Source: Trichuris trichiura (lineage: Eukaryota > Nematoda > Enoplea > Trichinellida > Trichuridae). From it: a DNA stretch of 64,000 nucleotides. How positions within the stretch are numbered: position 1 is the stretch's first letter; each line of letters opens with the position of its first letter. Location: the NCBI GenBank assembly GCA_037903355.1, contig JBAJFE010000004.1:2108001-2172000 (forward strand), in the 5' to 3' direction. The notes under the pieces are model-generated. The model worked only from the letters and a program-made list of their open reading frames with translations, did no database searches and had not been told where the DNA came from. The translations under genes and the position numbers were made by a program. This document shows, in pieces, positions 46,879 to 59,800 of this stretch.

Positions 46879-47852
46879 TCAGAAATATGGCGATAAGAGC
46901 CCAGAATTGAGCCTATTGGTCACTCTCCAGTTTAGCCCGTTGAAAACCTAGCCAAATAAAGCCTTGCGTTAAAAGCTGTTGTTAACGTTTGAAGTCAGAG
47001 AAGAACCTCATTTTTTATTCTTTATTTCTTAGCAGGTTGTTCGCAGCGATGAGGGGTGCTGAAAAGCGTAATTGACTAAGATTAAGCTAACAAGCTTGGT
47101 CTACTGGCAAGTCTTCGCCTCTGGTGGTTGCACATACTTGTCACGTAGCGCTTAACTGGGAAGTTGTAAGAAAATTGGGAAAATACGTGAAGTAAAAGTT
47201 GCAGCATATTGACCTTACATGTTTTTTCGTTTTTCATCTGCATTGCTACAGACAAGAATACTTAACTTATACTTTACTTTTGAAAGTAAATGTAACATAA
47301 AAGTATTCATAGTGAGAAGAATGAGCTGACATAAGAAAAGGTGTAAAGGTTGAATATGTTCTGGTGTACGGTTAACTTAGAGCTCATTGTTCACTGGCGT
47401 GTAGACAGTAATTTAGGTTCAAAGTAATGGAAATAGATTAAGTGTTCAGAAGCTTTTTTCCGTTAAAAGCGAACGTGTAATTTCATGGCAAGGTTTAGCG
47501 CTCATTACTGTAGCTTTTATCGATGAATGCAGGATAGTTTCGTTACTGTAGAATTTGATTTTTCATAATTCGCTTTTGATTTTAATTTAAAAGTTGCGTA
47601 GGGAATACTTTAGGCAAAAAAGGCCACGCAGGTTAGCAACAAAAGCAAGGCGACGATATTTTCTGGAACGTTTTATTTAGCTTTACAGGTTTTCCTCGTT
47701 GGGGCGCGACTAACAAGACGATCGATTGCATTTTTCAATCGACGGAATCCTAGTTGCCACGGAAGTGACCTCCCGAAGTGGCGCAAAGACCAACCGACAA
47801 CCGTAAGGTCTCATCGCGTAGCTGCCATAACCGGTTCGTCAATATTTCTATT
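46879..47852. other. Convergent spacer between HSPE1 and the RhoGAP-START gene
   Basis: About 970 nt. It holds the HSPE1 polyadenylation signal (46955) and, on the minus strand, an AATAAA at 47677-47672 that fits the RhoGAP-START gene. No other feature recognised. Confidence 0.5.
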
Positions 47853-50800
47853 TTACAGATTTGTTTCCGGGCCGTGCGTAACCTTAAGTAAGAATGAATC
47901 TCTTATTTGAGCAATTTGGCGGGCGCACATTGGGCCAAAATTCAGCGTATACCACGCTTTGCTTCGACCCCTGAAATGCAAATTACGGTAAGTGAATGCA
48001 GGTACAATATTTTAAAATTTCAAACTGCAAGCGCACCTTAGGTCGATTCGAGATATGTGCGTGAGCCTTGAGCGTCCCCTTCCCGCAGGCTCGATTACGT
48101 AACGAGAGGCGAAGACGTTGGCTTGGACATCGCCCATTGCTTCCGCCGGCTGATGATCGACGGAAAATTCAACAAGAACGCAACCTCCGCTAAATTCAGG
48201 CATGTCAGTTTCCCATATTCTAAAAAATAACAATCCAACAGCTAGGTATAGCGAAAATTTGATTCATTACCTGAGCACGCAGAACTCCGTACAAGGAAGC
48301 GGGGGCATTTGTACAAAAGTGTACTGAAAAATGTCGCACCTCTTTCGTATTTTTTTCAAAACGCGCGCGCAGCCCATGTTGACATCCCAAAGGTTCCTTA
48401 AAAATTATCCCTTTCTCGACATGGACAAAATCTAGTCGTCTATGTTTACCGTTCGCACAGTATCCTGAAAAGTACTTCCTTCGGCGGCGCCTGTACCTCC
48501 GTCCAACAGCGCCACATTTTCAGCGGATACGTGTCGGCAGCCCTTTTGGTTGAAACTTCAGCTCCATAGTAATTGCCTTCGGTTGACCATCCTCTCCACT
48601 TGTCGGCGTGCTCCTGAATTGTGGTCAACTCCAATGCGCATATATTGCATTGAAACGAAGATACCTTTATGAGACTGCCGCAGCAGACGTCGTAATGTTT
48701 GGCAATATCAAACTTGGCGCCTTGGTCAGTGGTGGCAAGGCGAGGTAGCGCTTCGTTTAGATTCTTGGCATAAATGCATTTCGCAACATCTTCGGAAATC
48801 TGCAATTGCTTTTTTGAACTTCCCTTGCGAAGAGAAGACTTCGCCTTGCAAGCTTTACGTGAAACACTTTGTCTCGCTGCTTGATCATAATGGCCAGGGC
48901 CGCCTGGGCCGCGCGGTTTTCCTTCAATTCCTTCTCGGACGGAAAACCAGACGTTATCGTTTTTCTACGCCAATTCGGGTACGTTGTCGCCATTGAGCGG
49001 ATGTAGAACAACGTTGGGGCAAAGCATATGGCCAAATTGTCCGCGTCCATCTGAAGTGAAAATACGTTTGAAAAAATGACGTTTTTCCGGCGCGGAAGAA
49101 CCAAAGAAAAGTTTTTTTTCTCCATTGGCGACTTACTTGATTGGTCGCCGAATATTTGGCTACCGTGTTCAGCAGATGAACAAGAGCGTAGAGTACTTGA
49201 CAATTTTCGTCCGGTAAAAGAAGAACAGCTTTTCTGATGGCATCGATTTTCGATCGCTCCGGTAAAACTGAAAAAGAAAAACATCCGCGTCTAAGTAATG
49301 GAAAAGGCCGCCGCGGGCTAAGGCTTTTACACAACGAAATGTACAGAAACGTTTCTGACAGGCTGTTCGTCAGCAGCGGTTCCGGCAGTTCTCGAAAGTA
49401 AAGCTTTATGACGTCCGCAACGTCCCATACTTGAAAGGATGCGAAGTCAATCGAATCTGCAACAAAAGCCGATGGCTTGACGCAATACCTTCGAGCTTAC
49501 AATGAATACCGTGGCTGTCGCATACGGCTTTTAGCCTTTGTATTCGCGAACGGACACCGGATTTGCGAAACACTCCAACGCTGCCAGCGGCGTTGGCCTC
49601 CACGTAACGCATGCAACTTTGAATACACTGAGGCAATGGTTGGCCGTAACATTTGGCTATGGCTGCCAAAGGAGTTCCGAAGATCAATTCACCCTCTCCT
49701 TCAAGGAAGACTAACTTAAAGCGCGAACAAACGTCTAGGCGAAGCGGTCAGGGACTTACCTGCGGGCTGAGTCGGTTCGGGTGACTTTTTCCTTTTGAAA
49801 AACTGCTGCACGCCAAAATTGAAAGCCGAAGGCTTTACGAGCGGCATGCTTCTTTCCAGCGAGCAGGACAAGTATAACAAAGCATATTTTCTAGCCACGG
49901 CCATTTGCGGTACGCTCAGCGAGGCTATAGCCATTGGGCGTTTAGTCGACAGTTCTACTTGAACAACATCCCTGTCGTAGGCGGGAATTTTTCGCGACGA
50001 CAAGCTATAAAACCACAGCACAATGATCAATCAATTTTAAAAAATAATTACAAACAACAGTATAAGAAGCTTATGCTAATTTATACATGGCCAAAATTGC
50101 CATATAAGTGCCACCGATGCGCAGCTCTTCAAGCTATTCGACTAACCGCTTACTGAAATACGACATATTGTGTATTAACTTTTTTTTCGGTTATCAACCG
50201 TTAATAGTAACAATTCCTCTCGACGCTAACGCAGAGGAACATTTGTTACGTAATCGCTTAGACACTCCCGTCTAAAGCAAAAAAAAGACGATTAAAATGT
50301 GAACGACCGCAAAGCTGACGTCATAATCTTTTTTAAGAGATCAAAAGGTGAGTGAGTATCTTGGAATAACGAGCAACGCAGAACAGAGAGGGAGTGAGAG
50401 AGAGAGAGAAGCAGCGAACGTTCAGCGATCGCTGGTCAACTTTGACAAATCCGTTGTTGAATGTGCGCTCAACACTTTCTTAACCAAACGAACCGCAAGT
50501 GGGCATTCGCTCCCGTTTTTCAGACGGTGTCCATTTGATGGCATACGGCGGTAATGCCGCGCTTCTACTTTTGCAAATGTTAAGCTGCTTCCTTGCGAAA
50601 GAAGCAGCAAGCCACTCTGCATATATTAACTATGTACCTATAAGAAAAGTGATTATCCTAATCGTGTTTGGAACTTGAGGAATGAAAGACGTGAAAGCTT
50701 GACCAAGCCATTCCAAGAAGCTATTCCCTTCTAGACCCGTTTTTGTTAAGTCAAAATTACGGCCGACCGACTTTTCGGGATTCGCCGAATCCCGAATGTT

Positions 50801-53800
50801 CTAACGCGATTTGGCCGTGAAAACTTACACGCACCTGTTTTACAAGACATCTCTTATTTAAGCAAAGTGCATACGCTTTGTTTGTACGTCTGCTTCCTTA
50901 AGTGACGGGTATTAGAGCGGCTAAAGCGTGAAGTTTCCCAGATTCGCAGCGCAAGCATTTGCACACAGAGTCGAAAGCCCCCATGCAGACAACCGCAGCG
51001 TTTGAAACGTGGTGCAAAGTCTGCTTATCGCAAAGTGAGCATGTGGGATCTTTAGCCCTTATTGAGACGTGTCGGTTTTTCAACCGTAAACATGACAAAG
51101 CTGACGCCTTCGGGCAAGCTTACCTTTTCGACCGACCCAACTTCGTTTCAACCCGCGCGGATGGGCGATGTCTTTCGCTAACGAGCGATTTTTCCCGCCT
51201 TAACCATCGCGAGCTCTTCATCGAAGACTTTTGAAGCGGCGACGATAAACGTTTTTGCGGCACTTTGTTGCCCGTTGGTTTTTCCTCATTCAGTTCGTCT
51301 GCAATAGGGACACTGGAAAGAATACAAGCGGATACGGACGTTTACAACTTAAAGTTTCGGCTGCCCGCGTCAGCCCCGGCAAAGGCGAAGGGAAGTTAGT
51401 AGTATCTGATCCTAAGAAGTGAGAAGCGAATGGAATAACGCTATAATCGCGTAGCTACTTTACAAACGTCCCTCCGCAGCCCGCGCCGAAGTAGAAAAAA
51501 AGAAAGAAAGCTGTAAACCATACGCTACAATTGTTGGACGTTCGCTGGGTGCAGCCGGCCTCCTTCTATTAATAGCTTCAAAGTTACCAACGAAAAACAT
51601 TCCTACGTCACTAACTCATGCTGGCGGATGAGTCAAAATTTCGACGGCATTCCTGGCGACTCATCGTCTCAACTAGCGTAAATGAATGCCGCCATTTAAG
51701 GAGCTGACAAACTCGTCAGCCAAAATACTATCTTAGAGCACTTAGCGGTCACGTGGGTCATAGCTTGTTGTCGTCAAGCTGAAAAAATCAAGTATACAAG
51801 CATTAAGGCTCTTACTTGACGAGCTTCTTGTCCTTCGCGTACTTGCCGGCGATAGACTCTGCAAAAAAGAAAACTTGCGAACAAAAAAGTTCAAAAGTGG
51901 TCACGTCGAATCGGGATGTACAATGGCAAATGTGCGTACCAAAGAAAAATGAAGTCTGTAAGAGGAATGGTGCGTACGGAAGACGAACATACAGCCGGTA
52001 ACGCGCAATAAAAGACTAAAAGCGTTGGGGGGAAGAAACATCTTATTGGATTTCCCTTTCATTGAAACCGACTAATCAGCATTGGTTTTTACTACTCGCT
52101 TGTTTCCCGCCGCAACGATACGGCATCGAATGCGAGTCGCATTTCCGGGTCGATGGTATGTTGAAAACTTTCTGACTAATGCTTTCCTGTTGACCACGGC
52201 GCTTTTGGTCGCGCCATTCTCGGTTAACTTCGGTCGAATTTGATAAGGAGGGATAAATTTGCATACGCCATCTCTTTCTCCATACGCGCTTTTCGGCTTA
52301 AACAATTCGCAAAGCTATCCTACGCTTGGACGCTGACCAAGCAATCGCCCGCGTCAAATTACTTCTCGTACAATAATAAGACCTCCTTAAGGGAGAACAA
52401 CGACGGCTTGGACAACATTGCAAGTTGTTAGCGGCGCTTTTAACGTCAAATTCAATAATCTCAGCAGACGTTGAGAATTGCGACCAATGATCAATGCTGG
52501 TACCCGTATTCGGCATTCTTACGGTCTTTGTAGTGCATGTCGTCTTCGTAAAGCTAACAACCACCTCGATCCATCCCCCTTTTGCTAAGCGATCGATAAT
52601 AAATCAAAGGGCCCAAAAAAATGCGGTTGAACCTGCAAAACGGCGCCGCCCCAAACAAAGTACCAAACGACCGGAACCGTCTTTGGCCAGTCAACATTGG
52701 AGACCGCCGAGCTCTTGGAACGAAGAACATACTGGCATAATGGCAGCGGACATTAAACAACGGATGCGCTAAGTGCGTCAGACGTTTTGGCGCGCTAATG
52801 GAAAGTTTCAACTTTGATTGGCCGTCTAAGGAACCCAATGCGTCTTATAGAAGCTTGGCCGGCCCCCAATAGGGAGCGCGCGTAAGGCGGTAAGAAGATA
52901 GGCTCGGCAAAGCTCGAATTACCCATTAGGCGTAGAAGTAACGCTTACCTCTGATGAAGGCTTCCCCGTCGGTTCGACTTCCTTTGGTTTCAACTCCATT
53001 GACGACGTGCGCCTGTCGGATCGGTATAGCTGCTTTAGTTGAAGTTTGGTGGCAAAGTTGCCCACTCCTTCTCTCGCCTACAATAAGGGATGTTTTTCTT
53101 GTCGGCTATGTTGACAATCCAAGTAAGGTCACACACACCATAGATTTGATTTTGGGACCCCAAGTTCTGGGTCCGACGACCCAATTCGGCGATGACTTCG
53201 GATCGACCGAGTAGTCTGGCGTCTTTAGACACGGATCGGAAAAGCACGTCGCAAACGAGGAAGACGGTCCCGAACCGTCCACCGATGTACCCATTGGAAA
53301 TAGGTGACTCAGGAGACGACGTCTCCCTTTGGCGTTAAGCGAACGACCAGGCGTCTCGGGGCTGCTCGTCGACGCGGTCAAGCTGGACATCTCCTGCGAG
53401 TCCGACTTTGGGACCACATCTGCACCGGACGTATTTGGCATCATAACGCCAGGCTGAAAGCTCTGGTCGCAAGGTGGCGACGGACTGGGTGAGCTGGCAC
53501 TTTTCAAAGAAACGTTAGCCTCGTCACCGTCAACTGCCGGTCTATCAAGGTCGAGGTCAGCCGCGAACGGCTCTATGGCACTTAGAATGTCGGCAAACTT
53601 TGGATCGTCAAAACCGCTGGCCGACGCTAGTAAAAGTAGGCGTAAGCCTTCCTCGAAGGCTGCCTGCGAGTTCAGCTTTGCTCCAAATTGGTTCTTCTTC
53701 TCCTCGGCGAGCAAATGATAACTGGCATTTTGGTTAGCCGAAGGATTTTTCGTTGCGCAATCATTTGACGACGACGAGTCGCTCAAAAAAGATTTCCTTC

Positions 53801-56800
53801 GAACACTCGACTGTTGACAGCGACTCGTCACAGGCCACTTAACCGATTGCCCTCCATCGGCCGACTGATTAAAGCTATTGGTTAGGACGTTGGGTGCGTC
53901 CGAAGCGGATGAGAATGAGTAAACGGACGAAGAGGACGAAGACGAAGCACCAGCTCCCTTTGATCCTTCGTTCCTTGAAAAATTTTCCTTCTGTGCGCCC
54001 GTAGGAAACGCCCTTTCGGATCTCCAGGAAAAGGACGAGCTGCAGGACATGGAAAGCGGGCTTGTCTGCGTACAGGCGTCCTCCAACGCCTTTTCGGGCT
54101 CCGATGCCGACACTGTCTTATCTTCGAAACCGTTCCAATTGGCGGTTATCTTTTTCGAGCGAGGAATTTGCAATTCCACTTGTTTAATCAGTCTGTCCAC
54201 CACACCTCGAACCGACCTCAACGACAAAGGTGACTTTGGAGTGGTCGGGATTTTCGTAGAGCTACCGTTGTCCGACGGTCGACCCAGCAGGAACTGAAAT
54301 TGATAGGCGCTTTACAAACACGGACTTCAATTGATTAGAAAAAGCAAAAAAGGAATGCGATTCCACTACTCAATACGGAGACGACTGGAATACTAATGTC
54401 GCAACCGGGCTCGCGTCCGCCCGCCCGTCTTTTAAACCTATACAGCGACGCGGAAATGTGTTCAACAGAGTTGAAATCGAACTTTCGATACTTCCGCGTT
54501 TACTCGGCTAAATGTCTGCGTCAATGGGATCCTGATGACCAAGCAACAAACTCAATTTGGCAAAAACACAATGCAGCGAGCGTCTGAGCGCCTCGCGTTT
54601 GCCAATGGCGGTATCAAGCGGACGGCCAAACCGACCCGAAAGGTCAAAGGGACAATGACAACCGAAGAGCGGAAGAAAATTAACCCTACAACCGTACGAA
54701 GACAAGCAGACCACCTGTGTTCGACGTGCTGCCATTGCGGCAACTGACGGCGCAGCCTGCACCCTAAGGCACCGATCGCTCTGGGTGGGGGGAGACCGGT
54801 TGAACGCGCGAAAGTGAAGTGTCAATTTGCAAAACCTGCACCAGCGCGAAACGCGTCTTTAAACGCCACTTCTTGCGCTACATACTAATCCGGCTATCTG
54901 CCAGCCGAATAGCCGGCTGGCACGAAGCTGCGAGCATAGTTTGTTTGTACAAACTTTGAAAGGATTAGCTGTTCGTCAAGAAGACGACTTCAACGAGCAT
55001 CGAATCAACAGCCGAAAGGCCACGCTAGAAGAGCAATTCTCAAACACTTTTTATCTTTCGAACAAGAAGGCCGTCGCGTATACGGATTCCTTACGTCCAG
55101 CTAACTTCCTGTTACGCGGATGGCCTATGTGACGCGTCAAAAAGGCGTTATGGAATCATCCTCAAAAATGTCACTTACGCCAGCGCAATTCAATTATACA
55201 GGCGGCTGGATTTTGAACATTGGATGGCGGAGAGAAAAGTTGCCGGCGCACAATATAATACTGCTCTGAAAGCTGGTAAAGTTACCCAACTTAAGCCAGG
55301 CTTGATGGGCACATGCAAAATGGAAGTTTCACTTCTTTATCTCTCGTTCGACGTAAAAGTTTGAAGATAAACAGCCCTACGGTGGATAAATGCAAATTGG
55401 TGCTTGGCACGGCTAACAAATCCTCTTAAAGGAAAAACAAGCGGACGCAAATGACAGAACTTGAAAGCAGCCAAATGACGGCACGGAACTCGATAGGAAC
55501 TTAAAAGCGAATAGTTGTTTCAATAGTTGGGAAAAGCGACAGCTTAAATGCACCCCGAACGATCCTTGTCGGCATCGTTAAGAGTTAAAGGAACATTCTT
55601 AAACTGATTGAAGGAGCCGCAATGAACTTCCTTTTTTGCGAAGAATACAATTACCGTAATAGCACAGTGAAAGTTTAGAATTCTCGGTGGTCAGTGCTTT
55701 TCAATTAAAAAAAGCGCCATAGGCTATGCCAGACGCTTAGATCAGCGAGACATCGAACAGCGGGCAAACCAGGGAACTCATAGGCGCTTAAGGATAAAAA
55801 CGTAGGGCTGAAAAAGGTCTTCGCATCGCTTGACGGATTGGCGCCGTTGCAAGTTCAGATAATCGCCGGCCATTTAAAACTTTAAAGTTCTTTCTCCTGT
55901 ATGCCATGCTGCTTCGACAGATAGTCTCGCACGATGCTCAAGTGGAAGGAAAAACTTAGATATGTTACCCTCGTAGCGTTTGAATTCATGAAAAGGGGCA
56001 TAGCGGTATATAACAAAGCGCATTTCGCCTTCCTCTATAAGAAATGCGAAGTTGGGGAAGAAATAGCCGCTTAGGCAGAAAAGCAGCTTGTTATCTTGCA
56101 GCCCCAACCGCGTAGGCTAGCAATTACATATATGGCGGATAAAATGGGCTGAACAATAAAGCAATAAATATTCTGAACGATATTTTCATAAAGCGCTTAC
56201 GCTGAGCAGATATCTTCCCGGTGCGCGGGACAAGTTTTCATCAACACGCGAAGACAACAACAACCATGGAAAGAACCGTGGAAATTCTTGACGAAAGCTA
56301 GCTGTTATGAGTATGAAGCTAAGAGAGCGGACACAAACAATATGCCAAGCAAGAAGAATGACTTTGGATCTGTCGTTGGCAAAAAGAACAGCCACGCTGC
56401 GAAGGAGGTGCATCTACGGCCTATTTAAAAGCTGAAAAAAGAAACCGCGCAAATATTCTACAGGCCAACGCGAAGATACCATATTCGGATAGGCTGCAAG
56501 CAAAGCTGATCATCTCCCGAAACTGAGCCTATCAAAGTCTACAGGGCGACGAGAGCGTTGCTCGAAAATGAAGACAACAGCCGAGGAAAAAAGAGAAAAG
56601 ATCTATACCTGCAAAAGTGCCTCATTTCAAACTTGTACTCGAATGCATAGGCGAAAACGTCGTTTTGGGGGCTAAGAAAAAATTGCAGTATCAAAGTTGG
56701 GACGATTGATGACTGCCGGCTTAATACCGCCGCCTATTGATCATTCGGCAATCAATCCTGTCTCGTTTTCAGAGCTTAACTCATTTGGAGACGCGCAACT

Positions 56801-59800
56801 TCGCCCGCATAATATGTTTTGCGAATGAGAGACAAAAAATTTTCTTCCAACTCTTCCCGCGCGGCGGAAAAGTTGAGCGACTTGCCGCTGGTGCCAATCC
56901 GCCGCCTTTGCCCGCGGCTGAGGACGCAAGGATGCCTACCTGAAGTTTCGCAATATCGTCGGATATATGACGCAGTTGAACTTTGCCGGGCTGCTCCTCT
57001 TCGTCCTCGCCATCGTCGATGAAGCTAAGGGACAACGGATCGCATCGGAGATGTTCAAAGGCACCGAACGAAGCGCAAATGGGCCCTGTTGAAATTTCCG
57101 TCTGCGACTGCCGACGCGTACACCAAGGCATTGTTTGCTGCAACCAATATTTATCGTCCAACGGGCCAAGGTCGGTCAAAGGGCCCGTTTGGCTAAAGGA
57201 TTTTTTCCTTAAACGGCGATATCCTTCTCGACGAGTCGGCGAGTATTTGCTGCTATACGACTTTTCGCTCAACGCCGAAACGGACGACAGTTCATCTTCG
57301 GCGTTGTGACCATTTCGGGCTGAAATAAGCAAATCGTTGGCACAACAAGGTCGGACGAAACTACGTTATAATTTGGTAGTTTCTAAAGTTGGCTTTTCAC
57401 GCAAAGGAAAGACAAGTACGAAACTGAGCAGCCACTGCTGACCTTCGTATTGAGAAATGGCGTGAAATTAGCCCAATATGCTGGCGTTTAGCACATTACG
57501 CTGATGTAAAAATAGGTCATTCTTTCTGCCGTGTTAAGTCCTTGCTACCTTTGCTCGGTAGACGGTAAATTAAATTGTGACTGAATTATAGGTTCTCAAC
57601 AAGTAAGGAATGCGCGCTGCGCGAATACGTCAGCTCAAAGGGGCGCAAGGTTGTGCAAGAGGACTCCATTTTTGTCGATAACGTTTGAAAAAAAAGAAGA
57701 AGAAGACAAACGATTCGACGCCCAATTTAGGCGATATGCTTTGGCGACGAAAAACTCGTCGGAGACGAGCGCGTGCGTCGCTTGGTTTTCGCTATTTTCT
57801 TCGTTGAACAACAACTGCCGGTTGACGGAGCAACACGTCGACAGCGAAACATTTTTCCTTTCAAAGCGGCGGTCGCTTCATTCAACGCAATTCCGGTTAA
57901 CAAAGAGGCTAAAGGTGGCGTGAACAGGACAAACCGGCCCCCGCACAGTCACCAACACTTAACTTGATGACTCAATCACCATGCTTAGCTTTTGAAAAAT
58001 TGGCTGACCCAATGGCGCACGATCAACAGCAACTGCGTGCAACGATATGCCGTGAAGTGTCCTCCTCCTCCTGGAGGATGACAAAGGGAGCAAACGTGAG
58101 ACTTTTCCCGCTATCATCATCCTCAGGACCTTTTTTTAGCGATTAACCAACTTAGCAATAAAGTATTTGTGGGTATATACAGCTGAGCAATTACGGCTGC
58201 AGAATAAATTCACCCTACTATGCGGTTATGCAAGAGCAACGCCCTCGACCAACCTTTGTGCCGGGTTAACGGGGATGTCAACGTCTTTTATGAGCAACGA
58301 ATATTAAAATGCCATAGCAACAAGAGAGAGAGAGCTGAAAGGCAAAGTGTACGCATCAACGAAGCTCAAATAACCCTACGGCTAGCCGAGTTAATTTAAA
58401 ACTGCACTCACTGCTGATGTCCAATAAAGAGAACCATTGATGCTCCATTGATGTTCTGCTATTAGCATAAACCAGTCTTCCAAGCGCTTACCTTTCATTG
58501 CATTTGTAATCGGCCGTCGCTAAGGGCGCGAGCCGATCAAGCCACGTTGGCTTAAGCAGACTGGAAGCGTATTCACAAAGTCTGCCCGCCACAATACGAA
58601 TCGGAGCGGAAAATGAATAGCCGACAATTTCCCATTGCAACAGTCGACAAGGCAAGCCAACATGGAGCAACGTGCAAGGACCTTTTGCTGGCTTGGCAAA
58701 AAGTTCAAACCGAACGAGCGACAATTCGCGGAATGCGTAACCTAACCGAGTTGACAAGATTATAGGCTAAGATTTCGGCGCATCATATTTCTGCTCGTCG
58801 ATAAGCAAAAAACGTTTACGATGACGCGTTCAGGAAAGAATAATTGCTTCCTCGTAGCTAATAATATAATGTCGTTATTGCATTGAAAGCTAAGACGCAA
58901 AAGGCTTTTGTCTGCTATCCAAATTTAGCCTTAAAAGACGTCACTATCTGCTGCACTTTTCAGCAAAAGCAGCTCGTTCGAATCAACTCGCCAAATACGG
59001 AAGGCTAACTTCTTTTATTCCATTTTGTAAGCAAGCATATAAGACTCAGTGAATGGATGGATAAAACTTAAATAAAGCGAAATGAAAAAGAAAAGAAAAA
59101 AATGGCGTTATTACGAGGAACGAAAAAAGCCGCCTTAAATTTATTTCTCTGAGTTTAAAAGGACTTTATTCAGATAAGGCATTGAACCCTGATGTATACG
59201 CTCATGCCTACACAGTCTATGGTGATATACCAACTTGCTCTGGCTTGTTATTAGTAAAATAAGCTTTCTTTGTTCTCTACGTGACAATAGCGTCATTCGA
59301 GATGGAAATAGCTTATGGAGGTGTCTGTTAAACCGCGCTTGTTCTACTGCTTGAAAAAATAGACGGTACTTAAGGATTATCTCCCCGAAGCCATAAAATT
59401 CGCTTACGTCAATAAACTCTTTTTTGAACAACGTTCCTTTGGGCGTCTTGCTTTGATTTCGAACTTAAATCTGCAGTTCTTGCTAAGCTTTTACCTTCTT
59501 CGCTTTTCATCACCTTTCGTATGTAAGAAAAATAATTCGCGACTTTACTTACGAAAACTTACAAATCCATTTCAAAGTGGCCCATTCGTTCGACTAAATA
59601 AAAATGAATGAACTAATAAATCAAAATTATGCATAAATATATGCGGCGAGAGAAAAGGGTCTGAAAATAGGCATTCTTTGCCAGAAAGCTAGCATTCTCA
59701 CTATTCTCGGTTGCTAAGCTTTCAGAATGCGTCTATTCGAACATGACCGACGCTGTTCAAGCTAATGAATACGCCAAAATCAAGTTCACCGCGCGACTAT

